Positions 39,123-47,370 of a stretch of DNA of 64,000 nucleotides are shown one piece after another (within the stretch, counting starts at the first letter, position 1; each line of letters begins with the position of its first letter). The position numbers were made by a program, and so were the translations under genes. Source of the stretch: Hyphomicrobiales bacterium (GTDB lineage: Bacteria > Pseudomonadota > Alphaproteobacteria > Rhizobiales > Xanthobacteraceae). Under the pieces are notes generated by a model. That model did no database searches, was not told where the DNA came from, and was given only the letters and a program-made list of their open reading frames with translations. The DNA lies in NCBI GenBank assembly GCA_017305535.1, contig JAFKKN010000007.1:248001-312000 (forward strand). Reading direction: 5' to 3'.

Positions 39123-40016
39123 ATGGCGAAGCGGGTTGAAACGCTGGGGTTCATCGGTTTGGGCGTGATGGGCGCGCCGATGTGCAGCAATCTTGTGCGG
39201 AAATCGGGATTGCCCGTCGTCGCCACTGACAGCCGCGCGGAGCCGCGCGAGCAGGTTGCCAAGGCAGGCGCGAAGGCCGTGGCCTCCATCGCCGAAGTGG
39301 CGCAAGGCGCCGATATCATTTTCCTGTCGCTGCCGAGCATTGCCGAAGTCACCGAGGTGTGTCTCGGCGCGGGTGGCATCGCGTCGGCCAAGGGCCGCGT
39401 GCACACCATCGTCGACATGAGCACCAGCTCGGTGAAGGGCACGCGCGAACTCGCCGCCAAGCTCGCCGAAAAGGGTGTGACGCTGATCGATGCGCCGGTG
39501 GCGCGGATGCGGCAGGCCGCCATCGACGGCACGCTCAGCATCATGGTCGGCGGCAATGACGAGAATTTCCGCATGGTCGAGCCGTTCCTCGGCACCATGG
39601 GCACCGAGATCACCCATTGCGGCGACACCGGCACCGGGCAGGTGGTGAAGGTGCTCAACAACATGGTGGTGTTCATGACCGTCAACGCGCTGGCGGAAGC
39701 GCTGGCGATCGGCCGCAGCGCCGGTGTCGACGGCGCGCTCTTGTTCGACGTGATGTCGAAGGGGTCGGCCGACAGCTTCGCGCTGCGCACGCCGGGACAG
39801 AAGGCGCTGGTGCCGGGCAAATTCCCGGAAAACACCTTCCCCACCACTTACGCGATCAAGGACATCAGCCTCGCGCTCGAGCTGGCGCAACAGGGCGACA
39901 TCGACGCCGCCTCCGCGACCCTCACCGCCAATCTTCTGAAGAAGACGGCGGACGCCGGCTACAGCCAGAACTACTATCCCGCGATGATCAATCTCATCGC
40001 GGCGAACGCGAAGTAG
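39123..40016 (+). CDS. Beta-hydroxyacid dehydrogenase, HIBADH family (copy 1)
   Basis: A 297-residue NAD(P)-dependent dehydrogenase. Cofactor motif GFIGLGVMGAPM, and catalytic K176 in GQVVKVLNNM. In the substrate loop the usual D-A-P-V-S-G-G is replaced by DAPVARMRQAAIDGTLSIMVGG: residues 127-130 are A-R-M-R. This variant is shared with the paralogue at 46471-47367 and suggests a substrate unlike 3-hydroxyisobutyrate, perhaps with a second acidic group. ATG 39123 follows AAGGCAGACGGA. The MmgE/PrpD gene starts four bases after its stop. Confidence 0.87.
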   Translation: MAKRVETLGFIGLGVMGAPMCSNLVRKSGLPVVATDSRAEPREQVAKAGAKAVASIAEVAQGADIIFLSLPSIAEVTEVCLGAGGIASAKGRVHTIVDMSTSSVKGTRELAAKLAEKGVTLIDAPVARMRQAAIDGTLSIMVGGNDENFRMVEPFLGTMGTEITHCGDTGTGQVVKVLNNMVVFMTVNALAEALAIGRSAGVDGALLFDVMSKGSADSFALRTPGQKALVPGKFPENTFPTTYAIKDISLALELAQQGDIDAASATLTANLLKKTADAGYSQNYYPAMINLIAANAK

Positions 40017-40020
40017 CGCG

Positions 40021-41427
40021 ATGGCGGGCGCGGCGCATCAGCGGACAATCGCGCGCGGCGCGGGGCCGACCGCGGCGCTGCTCGATTTCGCGCATCGGCT
40101 GCGCTGGCGCGATCTCGATACCGAGGTGCGTCATGAGGCCAAGCGGCATCTGCTCGATACGCTCGGCGTGATGATCGCCGGCGGCGCCGGCGATGTCGCG
40201 TCGAAAGCGGATACGGTGCTGACCACGATCCGGCCCGCAGGTGGCGCGGTGCCGGTGCCGGGTCGTGCGCGTCGGGTCGATCGGCTCGACGCCGCATGGC
40301 TCGGCGGCACCGGCGCGCATGGCATCGAACTTGACGACGGCTATCGCGAAGGGTCGGTGCATCCGGGCGTCGCGGTGGTGCCGGCGCTGCTCTCGGTTGC
40401 ATATGGCGAAAAGATTTCCGGAGAGCGGCTGCTTGAAGCGATGGTTGCCGGCTACGAAGCCGTCACCGCCATTGCGCGCGCGGGCCATCCGATGGCGCGG
40501 CAGCGCGGTTTTCATCCCACCGGGATCGTCGGGTCGCTCGGCGCGGCGCTGGCCACGGCACGGCTGCTCGATCTGCCGCGTGCGCAGGCGGCCAATGCCC
40601 TCGGCCTTGCCGCCAGCGCATCGGCGGGACTATTCGCATTTCTCGCTGGCGGCGGTGACGTCAAGCGGCTTCATGCCGGACACGCCGCGCGCGAAGGCCT
40701 GACCGCAGCGCTCCTGGCGCGTGGCGGTGTCGAGGGACCACCCGACGTGCTTGAGGGGCCGGACGGATTCTTCCAGGCATTTCCCGGTGACGCGGAGCGC
40801 GTGGCGGCGAACTTCAAGCTGCCGCCCGATGCATCGTTCGGCGTGGTCGATTGTTACTTCAAGCCCTACGCCTGCTGCCGCCACTTGCAGCCGGCGGTGG
40901 AAGCGATGATGACGCTGTGCCGCGATCATGGCCTTGTCGAACAGGATATCCAGCGCATCGACGTCGAGACCTACGCGATTGCAACATCGCACGCCGAAAC
41001 CGGTTGGGGCGACTTCGCCAGCGCGCAACTGAGCTTTCCGTTCATCATGGCGCTCGGCTTGCGCTATGGCCGCATCGATCTGAAACATTTCGAGGACGAT
41101 ATCCGCGCCGATGCCGGGCTCGCCGAGGCGTGCAAGCTGGTGCATGTCCGCACCGCCGCCGATCTCGATGCGATGTATCCGTCGCGACGGCCGGCGCGCG
41201 TGAAACTTGTCACCACCAAAGGCGAATTTTCCCGCGAGGCGCATGAGGCCATCGGCTCGCGCGATCTGCCGCTCGACGATGACGGCCTCGCGCGCAAGTT
41301 CACCGATCTGGTCGCGCCGGTGCGTGGCCGGGACACCGCCGAGCGGCTGCTCGTCGCGCTTCGGCATATCGAAAGCACCCCAGAAGTATCGGTGCTGCTC
41401 GACCTCGCGGCATTGCCCGCGACGTAA
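40021..41427 (+). CDS. MmgE/PrpD family protein
   Basis: A 468-residue protein of the 2-methylcitrate dehydratase (MmgE/PrpD) superfamily. The N-terminal all-helical domain includes KRHLLDTLGVMIAGG, the conserved HGIELDDGYREGSVHPGVAVVPALL and GYEAVTAIARAGHP. The small lid domain includes FKPYACCRHLQPAVEAMM and a beta-barrel-like end. Members dehydrate, isomerise or decarboxylate small tricarboxylic-type acids. Exact reaction unknown. It lies between the HIBADH and aldehyde dehydrogenase genes in one apparent operon. Confidence 0.88.
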   Translation: MAGAAHQRTIARGAGPTAALLDFAHRLRWRDLDTEVRHEAKRHLLDTLGVMIAGGAGDVASKADTVLTTIRPAGGAVPVPGRARRVDRLDAAWLGGTGAHGIELDDGYREGSVHPGVAVVPALLSVAYGEKISGERLLEAMVAGYEAVTAIARAGHPMARQRGFHPTGIVGSLGAALATARLLDLPRAQAANALGLAASASAGLFAFLAGGGDVKRLHAGHAAREGLTAALLARGGVEGPPDVLEGPDGFFQAFPGDAERVAANFKLPPDASFGVVDCYFKPYACCRHLQPAVEAMMTLCRDHGLVEQDIQRIDVETYAIATSHAETGWGDFASAQLSFPFIMALGLRYGRIDLKHFEDDIRADAGLAEACKLVHVRTAADLDAMYPSRRPARVKLVTTKGEFSREAHEAIGSRDLPLDDDGLARKFTDLVAPVRGRDTAERLLVALRHIESTPEVSVLLDLAALPAT

Positions 41428-41466
41428 TCGCGGCGCGCCGTCCCGTACATCTCACGGAGTGATATC

Positions 41467-42909
41467 ATGTCGTTCGATTATCCGAACTTGCAGCTTTTGA
41501 TCGCCGGGCGCTGGGTCGGCGCGGAAGGCCGCAAGACCGAGCCGGTGCTCAATCCGTCCACCGAGGCGGTGCTGGCGGAATTACCGCACGCGACGCCCGC
41601 CGATATCGACGAGGCGCTGGCCGCCGCCGCGAAAGGCTTTCAGGTGTGGCGGCGCAAGCCGGCGCAGGAGCGCGCGAAGATTCTCAAGCGCACCGCGGAC
41701 CTGATGCGCGAGCGCCGCGAATATCTCGCGCACCTGATCACGCTCGAACTCGGCAAGCCGATCGCGGAGGCGCGGCTCGAGGTCGAGCAGGCCGCCGGCA
41801 TGTTCGAGTGGAACGCGGAGGAGGGCAAGCGCGCCTATGGCCGCGTCATTCCCGCGCGTGCGGAAAACATCCAGCAGATGATGGTGAAGGAGCCGGTCGG
41901 TCCCATCGCCGCGTTCTCGCCGTGGAATGCGCCGACCATCACGCCGTCGCGCAAGATCAGCGGCGCGCTGGCGGCGGGCTGCTCGGTGATCATCAAGCCG
42001 TCGGAGGAAACCCCGGCCACCGCGCTTGCCATCGGCGGCATGTTGCTGGAGGCGGGCCTGCCTGAAGGCGTGCTCAGCATCGTGTTCGGCGATCCGGTGG
42101 CGATCTCGCGGCAACTCATCGAGTCGCCGATCATTCGCGGCATCACCTTCACCGGCTCCACCAATGTCGGCAAGCTGCTTGCCGGCATGGCGGTGCAGGG
42201 CATGAAGCGGATGACGCTGGAGCTCGGCGGCCATGCGCCGGTGGTGGTGTTCGACGACGTCAACGTCGATGCGGTGGCGAAGGCGGCGGCCAGCGCGAAG
42301 TATCGCAACGGTGGTCAGGTCTGCACCTCGCCGACGCGCTTCTATGTGCATGAATCGATTCACGACCGTTTCGTCGCAACGTTCGCGGCGCACGCCAATT
42401 CCATCGCGGTCGGCGACGGCTTCGACGCCGCGACCGTGATGGGGCCGCTGGCCAATGCGCGCCGCGTCGAGGCGATGGAAGCATTCGTCGCCGACGCGCG
42501 CACGCGCAACATCCGCATCGCCGCCGGCGGCGAGCGCGCCGGCAATCGCGGCTTCTTCTATCGTCCGACGCTGCTGGAGAATGTCGGCAACGACAGCATG
42601 GCGGCCAACGTCGAGCCGTTCGGTCCGCTGGCGATGACGACGCCGTTTTCGACGTTCGACGATGTGGTCGCGCTGGCGAACCGCCTGCCGTTCGGCCTTG
42701 CAGCTTACGCGATGACCAACGATCTGTCGCGTGCGCGGGCGATTTCGGGTGCGATCGAAAGCGGCAACGTCGTGGTCAATCACTGGCAGGTGTCGCTGCC
42801 GGAAACGCCGTTCGGCGGCTACAAGGACAGCGGCGTCGGCTCCGAAGGCGGCATCGAGGGATTGGCCGCGTTCCAGAACACCAAGTTCGTCAGCCAGGCC
42901 GTCGCGTAA
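41467..42909 (+). CDS. Aldehyde dehydrogenase (copy 1)
   Basis: A 480-residue NAD(P)-dependent aldehyde dehydrogenase. VGPIAAFSPWNAPTITPSRKI begins the cofactor domain, catalytic Glu lies in LELGGHAPVVVFDD and catalytic Cys in NGGQVCTSPTRFYVHE. The end FGGYKDSGVGSEGG is the usual oligomerisation region. The succinate-semialdehyde dehydrogenase-like subgroup is closest. The ATG follows CACGGAGTGATATC. Last gene of the 33-43 kb operon. Confidence 0.9.
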   Translation: MSFDYPNLQLLIAGRWVGAEGRKTEPVLNPSTEAVLAELPHATPADIDEALAAAAKGFQVWRRKPAQERAKILKRTADLMRERREYLAHLITLELGKPIAEARLEVEQAAGMFEWNAEEGKRAYGRVIPARAENIQQMMVKEPVGPIAAFSPWNAPTITPSRKISGALAAGCSVIIKPSEETPATALAIGGMLLEAGLPEGVLSIVFGDPVAISRQLIESPIIRGITFTGSTNVGKLLAGMAVQGMKRMTLELGGHAPVVVFDDVNVDAVAKAAASAKYRNGGQVCTSPTRFYVHESIHDRFVATFAAHANSIAVGDGFDAATVMGPLANARRVEAMEAFVADARTRNIRIAAGGERAGNRGFFYRPTLLENVGNDSMAANVEPFGPLAMTTPFSTFDDVVALANRLPFGLAAYAMTNDLSRARAISGAIESGNVVVNHWQVSLPETPFGGYKDSGVGSEGGIEGLAAFQNTKFVSQAVA

Positions 42910-42980
42910 GGCGGGGTGAGATCAGGCCGACGCGACCGCGTCGTCTTAGAGCAGGTTTCGCTCAGGCAGCATCGAAGACT

Positions 42981-43070
42981 GGTCATGACCGGGCTCGTCC
43001 CGGCCATCCACGTCTTCTGTTTTGCAACGTTTTAGAACGTGGATGCCCGGCACAAGGCCGGGCATGACGG
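42981..43070. repeat. Paired palindromic repeats (GGCCGGG family)
   Basis: GGTCATGACCGGGCTCGTCC on the left, CCATCCACGTCTT, then AACGTGGATGCCCGGCACAA to GGGCATGACGG on the right. Confidence 0.82.
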
Positions 43071-43335
43071 ACTTGGATGTGTCCGTCGCAAGATGAAACG
43101 CTCTGGAGGATAGGGCGGCCGTCGTTATCGACCGACCGCCGCAGACACCCGTCGTCCCTGCCTGCGCGGGAGCGACGCTGAAGTGTTTGATCCTGCGATG
43201 AGCATTTCGAGACGGGCGCTCGGGGTGACGGCTTCGGATAGATCTCGGTTCATCGCGAGCCAATGGCTGCGCGCGGCTCCGCTCACCATCACCATGACCA
43301 TCACATCGAGGACTTGAGTTCGCCGCCGCGTGCAT

Positions 43336-43369
43336 GATAGATGATCTATCAAAAATAGAATGATGTTCT
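43336..43369 (+). promoter_or_regulatory. Two operator-like inverted repeats 20 bp apart
   Basis: GATAG-ATGAT-CTATC (43336-43350) and AGAA-TGATG-TTCT (43357-43369). Both have 5-base centres, their centres are exactly 20 bp apart, and a half site GATAGAAC follows. They lie about 100 bases before the second aldehyde dehydrogenase. One of the two IclR proteins is a possible ligand, but the motif does not resemble the LysR boxes at 33.1 kb. Confidence 0.6.
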
Positions 43370-43467
43370 GTCAGATAGAACAAGCGGATTTGACAAGGAC
43401 CCGCCCGTCATTGGCGGCGGGTCGGGCCGAATACCGGCAGGTTCCGCGGATCAAGGATGAAAGCGTG

Positions 43468-44925
43468 ATGGGTATGAGCGTGCAGCCGTTTCTCATTGGC
43501 GACGAGTGGATCAAGGGCAACGGCGCGCCGCTGACGTCGATCAATCCTGCCAACGGGCAGGTGAATTGCGAGATCGGTACGGCCTCCGCCGCCGATGTCG
43601 ATCATGCGGTGCGGACGGCTGAGGCCGCGCAGCACAAGCCGGCCTGGCGCAACATGAAGCCGCACGAGCGCGCGCGCCTCCTCAACAAAATCGCGCAAGG
43701 CATCGACGACAACGCCGAAGGCCTCGCGCAAAAGCAGATGCTCGAAAACGGCAAGGTGATCGCGGAATGTCGCGGTCAGGTCGCCAGTGCCGCCGCGACG
43801 TTTCGCTACTACGCGGCCGTGTGCGAGACGGCGGAATCGGCGGTGACGCCGTCACGCGGCGATTACCTGTCGATGACGGTGTACGAGCCGATGGGTGTGG
43901 TGGCGGCGATCACGCCGTGGAATTCGCCCCTCACCATGGAAGCGCAGAAGCTGGCGCCGGCGCTCGCCGCCGGCAACGCCGTGGTGCTGAAGCCGTCGGA
44001 GGTGACGTCCTCGCCCGCGCTCGATCTCGGCCGTATCTGCCTCGAAGCCGGGTTGCCGCCGGGCATCGTCAACGTCGTCACCGGCACCGGCCGCGATGTC
44101 GGTGTGCCGCTGGTGAAGCATCCCGGCGTGCGCATGGTGTCGTTCACCGGCGGCACCATGACCGGCCGCGCCATCGCCGGCATCGCCGCCGAGCGGCTGA
44201 TCCCGGTGGCGCTCGAACTCGGCGGCAAGTCGCCGCACATCGTGTTCGCGGATGCCGATCTCGACAAGGCGGTGGCGCAGATCATCGGCGGCATCTTCAT
44301 CTCCGGCGGGCAATCCTGCGTCGCCGGTTCGCGACTGTTCGTCCAGCGCAGCATCCGCGATGCGTTCCTCAAGAAGCTTACCGAGAAGGCGAAGGCGTTG
44401 CGCGTCGATCTGCCCGACGCGCAGGGCGCGCAGATCGGGCCGATCGCCTCGTTCACCCATCGCGACCGCGTCGAGGCGCTGGTGGCGCAGGGCCGCGCCG
44501 AAAACGGTGAGGTGATCCTCGGCGGCGAGCGGCCGTCGGATGCGCGGCTGAAGAGTGGCGCGTTCTATTCACCCACCATCTTCACCGGCCTCGACATGAC
44601 GGCGACCATCTGCCGCGAGGAGATTTTTGGCCCGGTCTTGTGCGCGCTGCCGTTCGACGACGAGGACGACCTGATCGCGCAGGCCAACGACACCGTCTAC
44701 GGCCTCGCCGCCGGTATCTGGACCGCCGACTACAACAAGGCATGGCGTGTCGGCCGCGCCATCGACGCCGGCACGGTGTGGATCAACACCTACAAGCAGC
44801 TCAGCATCGCGACGCCGTTCGGCGGCTTCAAGAACAGCGGCATCGGCCGCGAAAAGGGCATCGGCGGCATGCGGCTCTATCAGCAGGTCAAGAGCCTGTA
44901 CTGGAATCTCGAGGCCGCAAGCTAG
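43468..44925 (+). CDS. Aldehyde dehydrogenase (copy 2)
   Basis: A 485-residue aldehyde dehydrogenase, different in detail from copy 1. It has MGVVAAITPWNSPLTMEAQK, catalytic Glu in LELGGKSPHIVFAD and catalytic Cys in SGGQSCVAGSRLFVQ. The end FGGFKNSGIGREKGIGG is of the betaine/hydroxymuconic-semialdehyde dehydrogenase type. ATG 43468 is preferred because MGMSVQPFLIGDEW is the domain start; a second ATG is two codons on. It opens the second operon and is followed after 15 bases by the SCP2-like paralogue. Confidence 0.9.
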   Translation: MGMSVQPFLIGDEWIKGNGAPLTSINPANGQVNCEIGTASAADVDHAVRTAEAAQHKPAWRNMKPHERARLLNKIAQGIDDNAEGLAQKQMLENGKVIAECRGQVASAAATFRYYAAVCETAESAVTPSRGDYLSMTVYEPMGVVAAITPWNSPLTMEAQKLAPALAAGNAVVLKPSEVTSSPALDLGRICLEAGLPPGIVNVVTGTGRDVGVPLVKHPGVRMVSFTGGTMTGRAIAGIAAERLIPVALELGGKSPHIVFADADLDKAVAQIIGGIFISGGQSCVAGSRLFVQRSIRDAFLKKLTEKAKALRVDLPDAQGAQIGPIASFTHRDRVEALVAQGRAENGEVILGGERPSDARLKSGAFYSPTIFTGLDMTATICREEIFGPVLCALPFDDEDDLIAQANDTVYGLAAGIWTADYNKAWRVGRAIDAGTVWINTYKQLSIATPFGGFKNSGIGREKGIGGMRLYQQVKSLYWNLEAAS

Positions 44926-44940
44926 ATCGGAGAGGACATC

Positions 44941-45384
44941 ATGAGCGTATCCGCTGAACAGCGCAGCAAGGGGCCGCCGGTGAGTTTCACCGACGCGGCG
45001 GTGATCGACGCCTTCCGCCACATTCCGGACTATCTCGCGCGCGACGCGGCGCTGATGGCGCGGGGCCGCCTGCTTGACGTCGATTGCCTGCTCGGGCCGA
45101 CGGTGCAGCCGTTCCATGTTTCCATCCGTGCCGGCGCCATCGTCGATATCACGCCTGCGCCGGTGCTGATGCGTTCGTCGCGCTTCTCTTACCTCGCCTC
45201 GCCCCAGGCGTGGGCCGCGTACTGGCAGCCGATGCCGAAGGCCGGCTGGCACGATCTGCTGTCACTGACCAAACGTGGCGAGGCCACGCTGTCTGGCGAT
45301 CTGCATCCCTTCATCGCGCATCTGCAATATTTCAAGGACGTTCTGGCGCTGCCGCGGCGGCATGGTTTCGGAGGTGCGGCATGA
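44941..45384 (+). CDS. Small SCP2-like protein (module copy 2)
   Basis: A 147-residue paralogue of the protein at 36456-36836, with an N-terminal extension of about 20 residues. The shared frame is RGRLLDVDCLLGPTVQPFHVSIRAGAIVDITPAP, then SWAAYW-like AWAAYWQPMPKAGWHDLLSLTKRG, and GDLHPFIAHLQYFKDVL. As in copy 1 the last four bases overlap the hydrolase start. The fixed pairing of this small protein with the hydrolase in two separate operons suggests that they work together, for example as binding partner and enzyme. Confidence 0.72.
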   Translation: MSVSAEQRSKGPPVSFTDAAVIDAFRHIPDYLARDAALMARGRLLDVDCLLGPTVQPFHVSIRAGAIVDITPAPVLMRSSRFSYLASPQAWAAYWQPMPKAGWHDLLSLTKRGEATLSGDLHPFIAHLQYFKDVLALPRRHGFGGAA

Positions 45385-46238
45385 CCGCGTTCATCGAGCC
45401 GATCGTCGGCCGCTACGTTCATGTCGAGATCGACGGCGAGACCAACCGCATTTACTTCGAGGAGAACGGCAGCGGCATTCCGCTGGTGTGCCTGCACACC
45501 GCCGGCTCCGACGCGCGGCAGTGGCGGCATCTGCTGACCGACAAAGAGTTCACCAAGCACTTCCGCGTCATCGCCTTCGACATGCCGTGGCACGGCAAGT
45601 CGAATCCGCCGGACAGCGGTTACGGCACCGAATACAAGCTCACCACCGCGAGCTACACCGCGACGATCCGCGCCTTCTGCAAGGCGCTCGATCTCGACAG
45701 GCCGGTGGTGATGGGTTGCTCGATCGGCGGCCGCATCGTGCTCAACCTCGCCATCGATCACGCCAAGGAGTTTCGCGCGCTGATCGGGCTTGAAGCGGCC
45801 GACTTCCAGCAGCCGTGGTACGACACCGCGTGGCTGAACCGGCCCGACGTGCACGGCGGCGAAGTCTGCGCCGCGCTGGTGTCGGGGCTGATCGCACCGC
45901 AAGGCCCGCAGGTCGCGCGCAACGAGACGCTATGGGGCTACAAGCAGGGTGGTCCCGGCATCTTCAAGGGCGACCTTTATTTCTATCGCGTCGACGGTGA
46001 TCTGCGCGGCCGCACCGCATCGATCGACGTGCGCGAGTGTCCGCTCTATCTGCTCACCGGCGAGTACGATTTTTCGTGCACGCCGGAGGATACGCTGCGC
46101 ACGGCGGCGGGCATCAAGGGCGCGGAAGCAACGGTGATGGAAGCGCTCGGGCATTTTCCGATGAGCGAAAATCCCGCGCAATTCCGCCGTTACATCGCAC
46201 CGGTGCTCGACGACATCCGCGCACGGAACGGTGCGTAA
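45381..46238 (+). CDS. Alpha/beta hydrolase (module copy 2)
   Basis: A 285-residue serine hydrolase, close paralogue of the protein at 36833-37702. It shares HTAGSDARQWRHLL, the nucleophile motif MGCSIGGRIVL, LLTGEYDFSC (Asp) and ALGHFPMSE (His). GGAGG lies before the ATG, which overlaps the upstream stop as ATGA. Substrate unknown; the paralogues probably accept related compounds. Confidence 0.87.
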   Translation: MTAFIEPIVGRYVHVEIDGETNRIYFEENGSGIPLVCLHTAGSDARQWRHLLTDKEFTKHFRVIAFDMPWHGKSNPPDSGYGTEYKLTTASYTATIRAFCKALDLDRPVVMGCSIGGRIVLNLAIDHAKEFRALIGLEAADFQQPWYDTAWLNRPDVHGGEVCAALVSGLIAPQGPQVARNETLWGYKQGGPGIFKGDLYFYRVDGDLRGRTASIDVRECPLYLLTGEYDFSCTPEDTLRTAAGIKGAEATVMEALGHFPMSENPAQFRRYIAPVLDDIRARNGA

Positions 46239-46288
46239 AGATGGCACCTGCTTCATGTGTTCGTGGACCGATTATCAACACGAAAAGA

Positions 46289-46407
46289 GTCGTCCCCGCG
46301 AAGGCGGGGACCCAGACTCCGCAGCTGTTCGGCTCCATCACTTACGGCGAGGTCATTTTATAACGACCGACGCCAGGGGGTCTGGGTCCCCGCCTTCGCG
46401 GGGACGG
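46289..46407. repeat. Paired palindromic repeats (CCCCGCGAAGGCGGGG family)
   Basis: GTCGTCCCCGCGAAGGCGGG at left and the inverted GGTCCCCGCCTTCGCGGGGA at 46385 at right, placed inside the second catabolic operon between the hydrolase and dehydrogenase genes. Confidence 0.85.
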
Positions 46408-46470
46408 CGCCGAGTTGGCAGGCCAACTTTCATCATTGAGCGCATCTGACTGAAACAGGAAAGTAACATC

Positions 46471-47367
46471 ATGGCAGACACATTGGGATTTATCGGGCTC
46501 GGCGTCATGGGCGAGCCGATCTGCCGCAATCTGGTGCGCAAGAGCGACCGCACGGTGAAGGCGTTCGATCTCGCCAGCGAGCCGTTGCAGCGCATCGCCG
46601 CCGACGGCGGTGCCATCGCGACGTCGGTGGCCGATGCAGTGAAGGGCAGCGAGGTGATTTTCCTCTGCCTGCCCAGTGCCAAGCACGTGCGCAATGTGGT
46701 CGAGAGCGACGGCGGATTGATTGCCTCCATCGGCGGCGGCCAAGTCGTGGTCGATCTCGGCACCTCGGCGGTGGACGTGACGCGCGATTTCGCCAAGCGG
46801 CTCGCGGCGAAGGGCGCAACGTGGATCGACGCGCCGATCGCGCGCACCCGGCAGGCGGCACAGGACGGCACGCTGAGCGTCATGGTCGGCGCAACGGACG
46901 CGCAATTCGCGCAGGTCGAGCCGCTGATCCGCCACTTCGCGACGGACGTGACGCTGTGCGGCGGCACCGGCGCGGGGCAGGTGACGAAGATCCTCAACAA
47001 CATGGTGCTGTTCGAAACCGTCAACGCACTCGCGGAAGCCGCCGCCATCGCGCGGCGCAGCGGCGTCGCACCGAAGCTGTTGCTCGAAACATTATCGAAG
47101 GGCTCGGCCGACAGTTTCGCGCTGCGTAACCACGGCATGAAGGCGATCGTGCCGGGTGAATTTCCGTTGCGCGCTTTCTCCACCGAATACGCGCTGAAGG
47201 ATCTGTCCTACGCGCTCGATCTCGCCTCGCAGGTCGGCGTCAATCCGCGCGGCGCGGCGCTGGTGGGCGACATCTTCCGCGAGGCAATCGATGCCGGCAC
47301 GGGCGACAATTACTTTCCGGTGATATCGAAGCTGGTCGATGCGCCGGACACATCGACCAAGGAGTAG
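46471..47367 (+). CDS. Beta-hydroxyacid dehydrogenase, HIBADH family (copy 2)
   Basis: A 298-residue NAD(P)-dependent dehydrogenase and paralogue of the one at 39123-40016. Cofactor motif GFIGLGVMGEPI and catalytic K173 in GQVTKILNNM. The substrate loop again lacks S-G-G and reads DAPIARTRQAAQDGTL (A-R-T-R at 124-127), the same departure as in copy 1. The IclR gene starts four bases after its stop. Confidence 0.87.
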   Translation: MADTLGFIGLGVMGEPICRNLVRKSDRTVKAFDLASEPLQRIAADGGAIATSVADAVKGSEVIFLCLPSAKHVRNVVESDGGLIASIGGGQVVVDLGTSAVDVTRDFAKRLAAKGATWIDAPIARTRQAAQDGTLSVMVGATDAQFAQVEPLIRHFATDVTLCGGTGAGQVTKILNNMVLFETVNALAEAAAIARRSGVAPKLLLETLSKGSADSFALRNHGMKAIVPGEFPLRAFSTEYALKDLSYALDLASQVGVNPRGAALVGDIFREAIDAGTGDNYFPVISKLVDAPDTSTKE

Positions 47368-47370
47368 CCC

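Larger units (their letters stand above)
42910..43467. other. Intergenic region between the two aldehyde dehydrogenase genes
   Basis: 558 bases holding a repeat pair (42981-43070) and tandem operator-like inverted repeats (43336-43369), each listed separately. The stretch 43080-43330 has no supported gene, although a short CATCACCATGACCATCACAT run is curious. No terminator is obvious. Confidence 0.45.
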
